From contig DUUM01000145.1 in NCBI GenBank assembly GCA_012841565.1, forward strand, positions 1 to 39,947: a stretch of 39,947 nucleotides of DNA, in the 5' to 3' direction. A program made the position numbers and the translations under genes. This document shows, piece by piece, positions 1 to 8,252 of the stretch (position 1 is the stretch's first letter; each line of letters begins with the position of its first letter). The DNA comes from Candidatus Epulonipiscium sp. (lineage in GTDB: Bacteria > Bacillota_A > Clostridia > Lachnospirales > Cellulosilyticaceae). The notes under the pieces are model-generated. The model made no database searches and was not told the DNA's origin. It saw only the letters and a program-made list of their open reading frames with translations.

Positions 1-444
1 AAAGGATTAAAAGAAATTAGGGATCAATATGACTTTATTATTATTGACTGCCCACCAGCTGTTAATTTACTTACTATAAATTCACTCACGGCATCAGATT
101 CAGTTATTATCCCTATGCAATGTGAATATTATGCCTTAGAGGGTATATCACAACTAATGCAGACAATTAAACTTATAAAAGATAAAACGAATAAAGCTTT
201 ATCTTTAGAGGGTATATTATTTACTATGTATGATTCAAGGACTAATCTATCAAGGCAAGTAATAGAAGAGGTTGAAAAGCATTTTAGTAAATATATCTAT
301 AAAACTAGAATTAGTAGAAGTGTAAGATTAAGTGAAGCACCTAGTTATGGGGTTTCGTGTATTACATATGCACCAACATCTAAATCCACAGACCAGTATA
401 TGGATTTTGCTAAAGAAGTCTTAGAAAGGAATAAGATAAAATGA
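1..444 (+). CDS. parA: ParA/Soj chromosome-partitioning ATPase, C-terminal part (5' end outside window)
   Basis: The frame is open from base 1, so the annotated protein must begin upstream; about 147 residues are visible. The Walker B-type segment DFIIIDCPP is followed by the typical ParA/Soj stretch with PMQCEYYALEG. ParA-family ATPases bind DNA non-specifically as ATP dimers and work with ParB-parS in origin segregation; in spore formers Soj also affects DnaA and sporulation. The P-loop lies outside the window. The stop codon overlaps the parB start (ATGA at 441-444), which indicates translational coupling in a parAB operon. An internal ATG at 115 is not the true start, because conserved ParA sequence runs upstream of it. 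Confidence 0.95.
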   Translation, partial: KGLKEIRDQYDFIIIDCPPAVNLLTINSLTASDSVIIPMQCEYYALEGISQLMQTIKLIKDKTNKALSLEGILFTMYDSRTNLSRQVIEEVEKHFSKYIYKTRISRSVRLSEAPSYGVSCITYAPTSKSTDQYMDFAKEVLERNKIK

Positions 445-1283
445 AACAACGAGGATTAGGCAAAGGCTTATCAGCACTACTCTCTGATGTTATTGTAAAT
501 GAAGAAGGGGTGCAAATCAGAGATATTCCGATTATTGATATTGAGCCCAACCCATGGCAACCTAGAAAGGTCTTTAATGAGATAAATATTAAAGAGCTTA
601 GTGAATCCATCAGTATTCATGGTGTTATCCAACCTATTATAGTACAGGAAAATGGAACTAAATATACCATAATAGCAGGAGAACGACGTTGGAGAGCAGC
701 AAGAGTGGCTGGTTTAACAGAAATCCCCGCTATTGTACGCTTATTTTCTCATCAGGAATCTCTAGAAATAGCATTAATTGAGAACATACAAAGACAAGAC
801 TTAAATACAATTGAATTAGCCTGTGCCTATCAATATTTAGGAGATCAATTCTCTTTAACCCAAGAAGAAATATCAAATAAAGTGGGGAAAAGCAGATCAT
901 CAGTAGCTAATATTATGCGTTTACTTAAATTGAGTCCTTATGTTCAGGAAAAAGTATCAGATGGTGCTATATCATATGGACATGCGAGAGCAATATTAGG
1001 GATAGAAGATGAAAAGGGTCAATGTGAAATAACAGATGAAGTTATAGCAAGTCAGCTTAGTGTACGTGAAACTGAAAAATTAATACAAAAATTAAGTGAA
1101 ATTAAGGAAGAAAAGGAAAAAATACCTGTAAACAACCCTTTTTATAAAGAAATTCAAGAAGGTCTTCAGCATATACTAGGCACAAAAGTACACATTACCC
1201 AAGGAAAGAAAAAGGGCAAGATAGAAATAGAATATTACTCAGAAGATGAGTTAGAAAGAATAATACATTTAATTAAAAAGTAA
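441..1283 (+). CDS. parB: ParB/Spo0J chromosome-partitioning protein
   Basis: This 280-residue protein has the standard ParB layout. An N-terminal CTP-binding/clamp domain carries GERRWRAAR (residues about 80-88) and ENIQRQDL (about 114-121). A helix-turn-helix region (about 139-165, TQEEISNKVGKSRSSVANIM) recognises parS. A charged linker and a C-terminal dimerisation region follow. Family knowledge: ParB loads at parS, slides as a CTP clamp and recruits SMC. The start ATG overlaps the parA stop. A matching parS palindrome lies about 0.9 kb downstream at 2223-2238. Length and motifs are normal and nothing looks broken. Confidence 0.97.
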   Translation: MKQRGLGKGLSALLSDVIVNEEGVQIRDIPIIDIEPNPWQPRKVFNEINIKELSESISIHGVIQPIIVQENGTKYTIIAGERRWRAARVAGLTEIPAIVRLFSHQESLEIALIENIQRQDLNTIELACAYQYLGDQFSLTQEEISNKVGKSRSSVANIMRLLKLSPYVQEKVSDGAISYGHARAILGIEDEKGQCEITDEVIASQLSVRETEKLIQKLSEIKEEKEKIPVNNPFYKEIQEGLQHILGTKVHITQGKKKGKIEIEYYSEDELERIIHLIKK

Positions 1284-1304
1284 GAGAAAGAAGGAATAAG
1301 GTAT

Positions 1305-1799
1305 ATGCAACAAATAGTAGAACGACTAGAAATAAATATGCCATACATCATATTGGGTCTAATTGGTATGAGTTTTTTATTTTTTATATTAATTATAATT
1401 TTATTTGTAAAAAACAAAGAATTAAAAAAGAGGTACAATGAATTTATGCGTGGTACAGAAACAGATATCGAAGGATTACTAAGAGAATCTATTGAAAAAT
1501 CAACATCTATTCAAGAATCTCATAAATATATAAAGGATTCCGTTGCTAGAATTCAAGTACAACTTGATAAATGTGTACAAAAGGTTGGCGTTGTAAGGTA
1601 TAGTGCTGTCCAAGGAGCAGGGCCGGACTTGTCATTTGCAATAGCATTGCTAGATGATGCGGACAACGGAGTCGTTGTAAACGGCATATATACAAGGGAG
1701 GGGTCCTACACCTATGCGAAAGAAGTAGTTGCAGGTAAGTCTAGCCACTTATTATCAGATGAAGAAAATGAGGCCATTGCAAAATCTAAACAAATATAA
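1305..1799 (+). CDS. DUF4446 family membrane-anchored protein
   Basis: A 164-residue protein with one N-terminal membrane segment (about residues 11-33), a short basic/coiled stretch, and a soluble C-terminal domain. That domain contains VGVVRYSAVQG, DLSFAIALLDD and GVVVNGIYTREGSYTYAK, which I recognise as DUF4446, a family commonly found directly after parB in Clostridia. Function is unknown. It starts 21 bases after parB, with a purine-rich ribosome-binding stretch (GAAGGAATAAGG) in front, so it is probably in the parAB operon. The position suggests an envelope-linked partner of chromosome segregation, but that is inference from context only. Confidence 0.85.
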   Translation: MQQIVERLEINMPYIILGLIGMSFLFFILIIILFVKNKELKKRYNEFMRGTETDIEGLLRESIEKSTSIQESHKYIKDSVARIQVQLDKCVQKVGVVRYSAVQGAGPDLSFAIALLDDADNGVVVNGIYTREGSYTYAKEVVAGKSSHLLSDEENEAIAKSKQI

Positions 1800-1890
1800 T
1801 AGGTATAAATTAAAAGATATAGGGGATACTAATGGTAGTATGCTTTATATCTTTTTTAAAATACTTTTTTTAGATGGGAGGAAGCTGTCA

Positions 1891-1905
1891 GTAGGTAAGA
1901 CCTAC
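1891..1905 (+). promoter_or_regulatory. Hairpin in the SD-to-start spacer of the YkuS-like gene
   Basis: GTAGGT-AAG-ACCTAC is a perfect 6-bp inverted repeat with a 3-base loop. It lies between the Shine-Dalgarno GGGAGGAAG (1876-1884) and ATG 1914. If folded it would shorten the effective spacer from about 29 to about 14 bases. The structure is seen; any role in translation is inference. Confidence 0.35.
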
Positions 1906-1913
1906 TTATAGCA

Positions 1914-2207
1914 ATGAAAATGGTTGTAGCAGTGGAAAATGGATTAGGTGATATTTCTATACAATTAAGACAAAGAGGATACACAATAGTTAGTTACCCA
2001 GAGTATGCAGGAGTTGTAGATGCATTTATTTACAAAGAGGAAATAGCTATTCATGCTGGATCATATGAAAACAATGAAATAGGTCAACCTCTTGAAAACT
2101 ATGAATCTCCTAGGCCACGAGGGGTATTAATAATTAATGCAACAAATAAAAGTCTAGGACAAATTGAAGAAATACTAAAAACAAGAATATATTCTCCGTT
2201 TTTTTAA
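1914..2207 (+). CDS. YkuS/UPF0180-like small protein
   Basis: A 97-residue protein beginning with VAVENGLGDISIQLRQRGY, the pattern of the YkuS/UPF0180 family (Bacillus YkuS starts with a similar AVENSL...LREKGY segment). The family's function is unknown. This copy is more divergent and slightly longer than the Bacillus form. The start is uncertain: ATG 1914 and ATG 1920 are both possible, and an in-frame stop at 1896-1898 rules out anything farther upstream. The only good Shine-Dalgarno (GGGAGGAAG, 1876-1884) is about 29 bases from the ATG, with a perfect 6-bp hairpin (1891-1905) in between. The 114 bases before the gene hold nothing else I recognise. Confidence 0.6.
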   Translation: MKMVVAVENGLGDISIQLRQRGYTIVSYPEYAGVVDAFIYKEEIAIHAGSYENNEIGQPLENYESPRPRGVLIINATNKSLGQIEEILKTRIYSPFF

Positions 2208-2222
2208 TATTGAGTTATAATA

Positions 2223-2238
2223 TGTTCCACGTGGAACA
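2223..2238. promoter_or_regulatory. parS: parS centromere site for ParB
   Basis: TGTTCCACGTGGAACA is a perfect 16-bp palindrome that matches the well-known Firmicutes parS (TGTTNCACGTGAAACA type) except that both half-sites carry CC/GG. Symmetry extends to 22 bp (2220-2241). It is intergenic and about 0.9 kb downstream of parB, a usual place for a parS site. It is the only copy I noticed in the window. Confidence 0.9.
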
Positions 2239-2295
2239 TATGTATGTAATAAAATGTAAAAGACAATATATATCATGTTTATAGTAGAGAATACC

Positions 2296-2324
2296 TTGAC
2301 ATAGAACTCAAAGTATTTTATGCT
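2296..2324 (+). promoter_or_regulatory. Sigma-A promoter of the T-box/proS transcript
   Basis: TTGACA (2296-2301), a 17-base spacer, then TATGCT (2319-2324). The -35 box is a perfect match and the -10 box is good. Predicted transcription start is near 2331, just before the T-box stem I. Confidence 0.75.
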
Positions 2325-2339
2325 AGTATCAAAACATAA

Positions 2340-2584
2340 CGAATATAAATGACGATGATAAGAAATCAGTGACCCAATCCTTTCCAGAGAAGAAGCTCAA
2401 GGCTGTAAGGCTTCCAATGTGATAAGTCCCTGTCCAAGCTTTGAGTTTCTGCATAAATACATAAGTGCAGCGGGTTCTCCCGTTACAGAGGACACAAGTG
2501 AATGTGCAATAGCCTTATTGCTCGTTAACAAGGGTGGTACCACCGAACATACAACTCGGTCCCTTTCTAGGGATGGAGTTTTTT
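2340..2584 (+). promoter_or_regulatory. T-box leader (tRNA-Pro-sensing) of proS
   Basis: The conserved T-box core AGGGTGGTACCACCG lies at 2531-2545, with the tRNA-acceptor-binding TGGT at 2535-2538. Upstream, the region from GATGATAAGAAATCAGTGA through CAGAGAAG and GGCTG has the look of stem I with its AG bulge and distal loop. Downstream is a terminator ending in a T-run (2552-2584). Proline codons CCC/CCT (2428-2431) and CCA (2434-2436) lie on the 3' side where the specifier should be; I cannot decide which is used. Family knowledge: uncharged tRNA stabilises the antiterminator and turns on the synthetase gene, here proS. Confidence 0.92.
2552..2584 (+). terminator. T-box regulated intrinsic terminator
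   Basis: AACTC-GGTCCCT / AGGGATGGAGTT forms the stem around TTCT, followed directly by a T-run ending at 2584. It overlaps the region needed for the alternative antiterminator that includes the T-box core, as usual for this class. Confidence 0.85.
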
Positions 2585-2630
2585 GTTGCCCTAAATTTCA
2601 CTTGCTCGCAAGGGTGAAATTTAGGGCAAC
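2585..2630. repeat. 17-bp perfect inverted repeat between T-box terminator and proS
   Basis: The arms 2585-2601 and 2614-2630 (GTTGCCCTAAATTTCAC and its exact complement) are perfect over 17 bp. The loop itself holds a TTGC/GCAA mini-stem. No T-run follows, so it is not a usual terminator. It would form a very stable hairpin in the proS leader, about 55 bases before the start codon, only in read-through transcripts. Confidence 0.8.
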
Positions 2631-2685
2631 ACGAAATCATCGATAGGTGATTAAACACGATAAATATTATGAGGGGGTTTTATTA

Positions 2686-4116
2686 ATGGCTAAGAAATTT
2701 GTATCAGAAATTACAGACATGAAGGAAGACTTTTCACAGTGGTATACAGACGTTGTAAAGAAAGCAGACCTAATAGATTACTCAAGTGTAAGAGGTTGTA
2801 TGATTATAAAGCCTTATGGCTACGGGATATGGGAACTTTTGCAACAACAATTAGATCAAAGGCTTAAGGCAACAGGCCACGTAAATGTATACATGCCTTT
2901 ATTTATTCCAGAGAGCTTATTGCAAAAAGAAAAAGATCACGTCCAAGGATTCGCGCCAGAAGTGGCATGGGTGACACATGGTGGAGAAACTAAGTTAACA
3001 GAAAGACTTTGTGTTCGCCCAACATCAGAAGTGTTATTTTGTGAACACTATGCAAACGAAATTCAATCACATAGAGACCTTCCAAAGTTATATAACCAGT
3101 GGTGCTCAGTTGTACGTTGGGAAAAAACAACACGCCCATTCCTTAGATCATTAGAGTTCCTATGGCAAGAAGGGCATACCGCTCATGCAACAGCAGAAGA
3201 GGCACAAGAGGAAACCCTTAAGATGCTAAACGTATATGCAGAGTTTTGTGAAAATGTACTAGCTATACCAGTTGTAAAAGGAAGAAAGACAGATAAAGAA
3301 AGATTTGCAGGAGCAGAAAAGACATATACCATAGAAAGTTTAATGCATGATGGTAAAGCACTACAATCAGGAACTAGCCATAACTTTGGTGATGGATTTG
3401 CAAAAGCATTTGAGATTCAATATACCGATAAGAACAATCAACTTCAATATGTGCATCAAACCTCTTGGGGTGTTACAACACGCCTGATAGGAGCCGTTAT
3501 TATGGTACACGGAGACAATAGTGGCCTTGTATTACCACCAGCAATTGCACCTATCCAAGTTATGATTATCCCTATTGCTCAGCAAAAAGAAGGGGTTCTA
3601 GATAAGGCAGATGAGCTACAAAAACAATTAGCTCATATTGGACGAATAAAAGTAGATGATAGCGATAAATCACCAGGTTGGAAATTTAGCGAACACGAAA
3701 TGAAAGGTGTTCCGATTAGATTAGAAATAGGACCTAAAGATATTGAAGCTAATCAAGCGGTACTTGCACGCCGCGACACAGGAGAGAAAAAGATTGTATC
3801 ATTAGATCATATAGAAGAAGAAGTATCTAATCTCCTTGTAACGATTCAAAAGGATATGCTAGAAAAGGCAAGGGCGCATAGAGAAGAACATACGTTTGCA
3901 GCTAGAAATATAGAAGAATTTGAAAAAACAATAGAAGAAACCCCAGGATTTATTAAGGCAATGTGGTGCGGAGAAGAAAGTTGTGAAGATGAGATTAAAG
4001 AAAAAACAGGTGCAACATCAAGATGTATACCTTTTGAGCAAGAGCAAGTAGGAGAAACGTGTGTGTGTTGCGGTAAGCCTGCAGACACAATGTTATATTG
4101 GGGTAGGGCTTATTAA
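2686..4116 (+). CDS. proS: Prolyl-tRNA synthetase (short, archaeal/eukaryotic-like type)
   Basis: Charges tRNA-Pro with proline. The 476-residue length, the absence of the bacterial editing insertion, and a C-terminal Cys-containing zinc-binding region (WCGEESC ... CVCCGKPAD) mark the short archaeal/eukaryotic-like ProRS found in many Clostridia. Class II motifs are visible: RPTSE (about 111-115) and [20 protein letters not shown] (about 144-163). ATG 2686 is chosen because GAGGGGG lies right before it and proteins of this type start MAKKFV...; an in-frame upstream ATG at 2647 would add 13 atypical residues. Expression is controlled by the T-box leader. cca follows after 54 bases without a terminator and is probably co-transcribed. 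Confidence 0.97.
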   Translation: MAKKFVSEITDMKEDFSQWYTDVVKKADLIDYSSVRGCMIIKPYGYGIWELLQQQLDQRLKATGHVNVYMPLFIPESLLQKEKDHVQGFAPEVAWVTHGGETKLTERLCVRPTSEVLFCEHYANEIQSHRDLPKLYNQWCSVVRWEKTTRPFLRSLEFLWQEGHTAHATAEEAQEETLKMLNVYAEFCENVLAIPVVKGRKTDKERFAGAEKTYTIESLMHDGKALQSGTSHNFGDGFAKAFEIQYTDKNNQLQYVHQTSWGVTTRLIGAVIMVHGDNSGLVLPPAIAPIQVMIIPIAQQKEGVLDKADELQKQLAHIGRIKVDDSDKSPGWKFSEHEMKGVPIRLEIGPKDIEANQAVLARRDTGEKKIVSLDHIEEEVSNLLVTIQKDMLEKARAHREEHTFAARNIEEFEKTIEETPGFIKAMWCGEESCEDEIKEKTGATSRCIPFEQEQVGETCVCCGKPADTMLYWGRAY

Positions 4117-4170
4117 AGTAGAGCTTATTAAAATCGGCATATTAAGATTCAGAAGAAAGTTGTGATTTAA

Positions 4171-5520
4171 ATGAAAGAATTAATCATTAAGCTTCCAATC
4201 GGAGTAGAGACTATTTTAGATGCACTTAACGAAGCTGGTCAAGAGGCATATATCGTTGGTGGGTGCGTAAGAGATGCACTTATGGGTAGAATTCCAAATG
4301 ATTGGGATATAACAACATCTGCACCCCCTGAGATAGTAAAAGAAGTCTTTCCTAAAACTTATGATACGGGATTAAAACATGGAACCGTGACAGTTAGGAT
4401 TAATGATGAATATCATGAAGTTACAACCTACCGAACGGACGGTAAATATGAAGACCATAGAAGACCAAGTACTGTGGCGTTTGTAAGAGATATAAAGCTG
4501 GACTTAGGGAGACGAGACTTTACAACCAATGCTATAGCATATCATCCCAAAGAAGGATTTATAGATCCTTATGACGGAATGAGTGATATTGATCAAGCAT
4601 TACTGCGCTCAGTTCGTGATCCAAAAGAAAGATTTACAGAGGATGCACTTCGTATATTAAGGGGTGTTAGGTTTTCAGCTCAGTTAGGGTTTAATCTAGA
4701 GGAAAAAACCCTAGAAGGCATGTTAAGCTGCGCACATTTATTAGAGTATATAAGTAAAGAACGTATTAGGGAAGAGATGATGAAAATACTTTTATCAGAT
4801 CGACCTCAAAAGCTTGTAGACATGCATCATTGGGACTTACTTAAATACGTGCTACCGGAGTTTACACAGTGTTTTAATACACCACAAAATCATCCCCATC
4901 ATATTTATGATGTTGGCACTCACACCATTAAAGCCATGGAGCAAATACCCAAAGATGAAGTATTAAGACTCACCATGCTATTACATGATATAGGAAAGCC
5001 AGCGACCCACACAAGGGATGCCAAAGGAATTGATCATTTTCATGGGCATGTCCCTAAAAGTGTGGTAATGAGTAAACAAATACTTAAAAGGCTTCGTTTT
5101 GACAATGAAACAATACGACAAGTTACAACTTTAGTGAAATATCATGATTTCCATATACAAGAGAAGTTAACAAAAGAAAGTATAAAAGAAGTATTATGTG
5201 AAATAGGGGCAGATTTATTTGAGAAGCTACTTATTATTCAAGAAGCAGATGCACGGGGCCAAAACCCAGATAAATTAGAACCTAAGTTAGAAGCGTTAAA
5301 AAAGACACAGGAGTTATTTAAAGAAATTATTGAAAATAAAGAATGTTACTCTCTGAAAGATTTACACATAAGTGGGAAGGATATTGCCAGTCTAGGAATT
5401 AAACAGGGGGAACAGATTGGGAGGATTTTGCAGAGGGTATTAAGTGAGACTATTAAAAATCCTGAAATAAATGAAAAAGATATTCTGCTAAAGATCGTAA
5501 AGGAATATAAAAAGGAATAA
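4171..5520 (+). CDS. cca: CCA tRNA nucleotidyltransferase (class II, with HD domain)
   Basis: Builds or repairs the 3' CCA end of tRNAs. The 449-residue protein has the class II nucleotidyltransferase signature GGCVRD (about 30-35), the metal-binding DWD (44-46), the RRDFTTNA motif, and EDALRILRGVRFSAQLGF. A C-terminal HD domain carries LLHDIGKP (around residue 272). It follows proS by 54 bases and is closed by a strong terminator. The ribosome-binding site is weak (AGAAAG). Sequence alone does not prove full CCA activity rather than partial CC or A addition. Confidence 0.93.
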   Translation: MKELIIKLPIGVETILDALNEAGQEAYIVGGCVRDALMGRIPNDWDITTSAPPEIVKEVFPKTYDTGLKHGTVTVRINDEYHEVTTYRTDGKYEDHRRPSTVAFVRDIKLDLGRRDFTTNAIAYHPKEGFIDPYDGMSDIDQALLRSVRDPKERFTEDALRILRGVRFSAQLGFNLEEKTLEGMLSCAHLLEYISKERIREEMMKILLSDRPQKLVDMHHWDLLKYVLPEFTQCFNTPQNHPHHIYDVGTHTIKAMEQIPKDEVLRLTMLLHDIGKPATHTRDAKGIDHFHGHVPKSVVMSKQILKRLRFDNETIRQVTTLVKYHDFHIQEKLTKESIKEVLCEIGADLFEKLLIIQEADARGQNPDKLEPKLEALKKTQELFKEIIENKECYSLKDLHISGKDIASLGIKQGEQIGRILQRVLSETIKNPEINEKDILLKIVKEYKKE

Positions 5521-5521
5521 A

Positions 5522-5570
5522 AAAATTCGACTAACTATATTATAGAAGATAATAGAGTTAGTCGAATTTT
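5522..5570 (+). terminator. Intrinsic terminator after cca
   Basis: AAAATTCGACTAACT (5522-5536) pairs perfectly with AGTTAGTCGAATTTT (5556-5570), a 15-bp stem. It has A- and T-tracts on both sides, so it could act in both directions. Confidence 0.85.
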
Positions 5571-5698
5571 GCTATTCGAATAATATTTTGATAATTAAAG
5601 AAGTAAATCATAAAAATAGATATTTTTTGTAGGTGTGTATCATATACATTATAGAGATGCCTAAGAACCAAGAGGAATAAAGACAAGGGGGGATAATA

Positions 5699-6691
5699 GT
5701 GAAAATGATGCACCCTGATATTTTTAAGGAATTTGAGATTAATGTAAAAAGATGCTACAAGTTTCGTGGGATGTACATGTGTGAAACCGATATAGGAACA
5801 AAAGCAATTTGTATAAGTGACTATACGCCAGTTCAAATTACCTTAGAACATAACATACAAGAACATCTTATAGAAAAAGGGTTTACTTGCTTAAATCAGC
5901 TGAATATGAGCAACAAAAGTACCCCCTACGTGAGCTACTGTAATCGTATATATACTATGACGGATTGGAACAATGGCCAGGCCGCAGATTTTTACAATAT
6001 AGAAGATATTAATCAATCAGTAAGGTTATTAGCCAGAATGCATATGGCAGGTCAGGGGTTTAATAATTTGCCACAAAATATAAAGCTGGCGAATATTAAA
6101 AATCTAGGGGAGACATATGAAAAAAGATATAGAGAAACGATTAAACTGAAGAGAAAAATAGAGCATACAGGGAGTAGGACAGATTTTGAAGTATTATATT
6201 TAAAAAACACATCTGTATACGAAGAATTTCAGGAAATAGCTAAAGAATTTACAAATTTGCTAGATTACAATAAGTTAATGGATGTAGCAGGCAAAAGCCA
6301 AAACATTGCACATCATAAATATACATATCATAACATCATTAAAACAAGTGAAAATAGTACAATTATTACAGGGTTTGAAAAAAGTGGATATGATGTACAA
6401 ATAACAGACTTAGCCTATCTTATAAGACGTATTATGCAACGAAATGGGTGGGATATTAATTTGCTTAATAGTATAATTGACGAGTATAATAAGATTATCC
6501 CATTGTCTCAAAGAGAGTGGAGCGTCATTAAGGGGATGATTATATTTCCAGATAGATTTGCTAAGTTATGTAATCAATACTATCATTCAAAAAGAAGATG
6601 GAATTATAATATGTTTTATCGCAAATTAACAAAGATACTTGAGTATAAAGATAATTATGTTGACTGTGCAAGGCAGGTAATGAAATGGTAG
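5699..6691 (+). CDS. CotS-family spore coat protein (aminoglycoside-phosphotransferase-like pseudokinase)
   Basis: A 330-residue protein with the layout of the CotS/YsxE/YutH family: an N-lobe with LEHNIQEHLIEKGF, a YTMTDWNNG hinge, the helix RLLARMHMAG, and a C-lobe ending in tryptophan- and arginine-rich helices. Family members are spore coat or inner-coat proteins with a kinase-like fold. The catalytic loop, normally H-x-D....N, reads HHKYTYHN here, so the catalytic Asp is Lys, and the DFD-type metal motif reads GFEKSG. Both suggest loss of kinase activity. The start GTG 5699 follows GGGGGG by 6 bases; ATG 5705 is the alternative. It sits at the head of a sporulation gene region. Confidence 0.75.
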   Translation: MKMMHPDIFKEFEINVKRCYKFRGMYMCETDIGTKAICISDYTPVQITLEHNIQEHLIEKGFTCLNQLNMSNKSTPYVSYCNRIYTMTDWNNGQAADFYNIEDINQSVRLLARMHMAGQGFNNLPQNIKLANIKNLGETYEKRYRETIKLKRKIEHTGSRTDFEVLYLKNTSVYEEFQEIAKEFTNLLDYNKLMDVAGKSQNIAHHKYTYHNIIKTSENSTIITGFEKSGYDVQITDLAYLIRRIMQRNGWDINLLNSIIDEYNKIIPLSQREWSVIKGMIIFPDRFAKLCNQYYHSKRRWNYNMFYRKLTKILEYKDNYVDCARQVMKW

Positions 6692-6703
6692 CAAAATATT
6701 ACC

Positions 6704-6725
6704 AAGTCCCCTTTTAGGGGACTTT
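6704..6725 (+). terminator. Probable terminator after the CotS-like gene
   Basis: AAGTCCCC (6704-6711) and GGGGACTT (6717-6724) form an 8-bp stem with a 5-base loop. The following T-run is short, so termination may be partial. Confidence 0.6.
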
Positions 6726-6793
6726 ACTGTTGCACTTATCATGAAAGTTAACTACAATAAGGCATATAAGCATAATAAGTGAAGGTGAGTGAA

Positions 6794-8200
6794 ATGGAAA
6801 AAAGAAAAAACAAATCAAGTCAAAAGAAGTTTATGCAAACCATGATTATTACAGGGGTAGTAGGCCTTAGTATAATGATGATTGTAATGTTATACATGGT
6901 GAAGCTATTTGGACAAAAAAAGGCTGTAATAGTACCTGAATCTTCAACGTCTGTCGTAGGAAATAAAGATAAAGAAGATCGAGAAACCGAACAACTTAGA
7001 GGTGTAGTGCGGGATATTGGAAATAAAAGAAAAAATATAAAAGTATGGGATATAGAAGAAAAGCAGGAGGTTAAAGTCTATATTAAAGAAAAAACACAGA
7101 TTACAGATAGTTACGGTAAGCCTATGAGTATACAGGAGGTTGGTCTCGGGGATATTGTACAAATTACATACGATGCTAGGAAAAAGGACATCCTTACAAT
7201 ACAAAAAAGTGCCAAAGCTTGGACAAAATCAGAGGTATTAGGCATAGATCTAAATACCCAAAGTAAAACAATAAAAATTGGAAATGTGAAATATGGGTAT
7301 ACCAGTGACATTGTTATTATTAATGATGAACTAGAGTTGGTTGATATTAGTGATATTAATAGTTTAGATACCCTTATGATTCAAGGGATAGATGATACCA
7401 TATGGTCAATGCAGGTGGTTCAGTCCGCAGGATATTTAAAGTTATCAAACATCCCAACGAGAAAAGGTACTATTGAAATAGGGAATAACAAAATATATAG
7501 ATTAGAGGAAATTGAAGATCAGATTGCACTACCTGGAGGCGAACATAAAATAGTGATTCGCATGGAAGGCTACCACCCACTTGTAAAACACATTATTATA
7601 TCAACAAAACAAATACAAGAACTTGATTTGAAAGATGTAGAAGCAGAAGTAGCCAACTTAAAGATTAAAGTTGTCAATACAGAGGTAGATTATAGAGTTA
7701 ACATAGGCGGTAAAACATATAAAAAAGATGAACTCATACAAGTTAAGTCAGGGCAGTATACACTTAAGGTAGCAGCAGAAGGGTTTGAAGTGTTTGAAAT
7801 GGAAATACAGTTAGTAGAAGGAGACAGAAGTATCAATGTAACCCTACAAGCTAAGAATGAGGATCCAACGGCAGGGGCAGGGGAACAGAAACTAGGCCAA
7901 GAAAATACAGTGCCTCAAAGCCCAGCGCCTCAAAATCCAACGCCAGTAACACCTAAGCCTGAAGCGCCACCAGTTGAAGAAATTAAGACAGTCCAGATTA
8001 TTATTGAAACAGATCCAGCAGATTCTCAGGTATTTGTAAATGGCGTTTATAAAGGAAAAACACCGGCACTTACAGGTTTAAAACCGGGAGAATATAGTAT
8101 AACAATAGAAAAAGAAGGATATTTATCTCTTTATACGACTATTATTATAGATGCAAGTAATGCACAAAAAGGATTTCTTTACACATTGCAAAAAGAATAG
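6794..8200 (+). CDS. Membrane-anchored PEGA-domain protein
   Basis: A 468-residue protein: cytoplasmic basic N-terminus, one membrane segment (about 16-38), then an extracytoplasmic beta-rich region. There are at least three PEGA-like repeats (about 220-275, about 280-350, and the C-terminal one with IETDPADSQVFVNGVYKGKT and GEYSITIEKEGY). A proline-rich linker (about 365-395) precedes the last PEGA domain. PEGA domains are beta-sandwich modules of surface proteins, probably for binding or as spacers; no enzyme motif is seen. ATG 6794 is chosen because AAGGTGAG precedes it; GTG 6779 is in frame but lacks a ribosome-binding site. It lies between a CotS-like gene and yabG, so a spore role is possible but unproven. 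Confidence 0.75.
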   Translation: MEKRKNKSSQKKFMQTMIITGVVGLSIMMIVMLYMVKLFGQKKAVIVPESSTSVVGNKDKEDRETEQLRGVVRDIGNKRKNIKVWDIEEKQEVKVYIKEKTQITDSYGKPMSIQEVGLGDIVQITYDARKKDILTIQKSAKAWTKSEVLGIDLNTQSKTIKIGNVKYGYTSDIVIINDELELVDISDINSLDTLMIQGIDDTIWSMQVVQSAGYLKLSNIPTRKGTIEIGNNKIYRLEEIEDQIALPGGEHKIVIRMEGYHPLVKHIIISTKQIQELDLKDVEAEVANLKIKVVNTEVDYRVNIGGKTYKKDELIQVKSGQYTLKVAAEGFEVFEMEIQLVEGDRSINVTLQAKNEDPTAGAGEQKLGQENTVPQSPAPQNPTPVTPKPEAPPVEEIKTVQIIIETDPADSQVFVNGVYKGKTPALTGLKPGEYSITIEKEGYLSLYTTIIIDASNAQKGFLYTLQKE

Positions 8201-8252
8201 TAACACCTTGGAAAATTAGGAATAAAATGCATTATTAGAAGGTGGTGTTACT

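Noticed and set aside
2419..2646. 75-residue + strand ORF over the T-box leader
   Set aside because: It lies on the conserved T-box core, terminator and inverted repeat; composition and lack of a ribosome-binding site argue against coding.
8203..8252. Sigma-K promoter before yabG
   Set aside because: CATTATTA is a poor -10 match and the AC -35 spacing is wrong.
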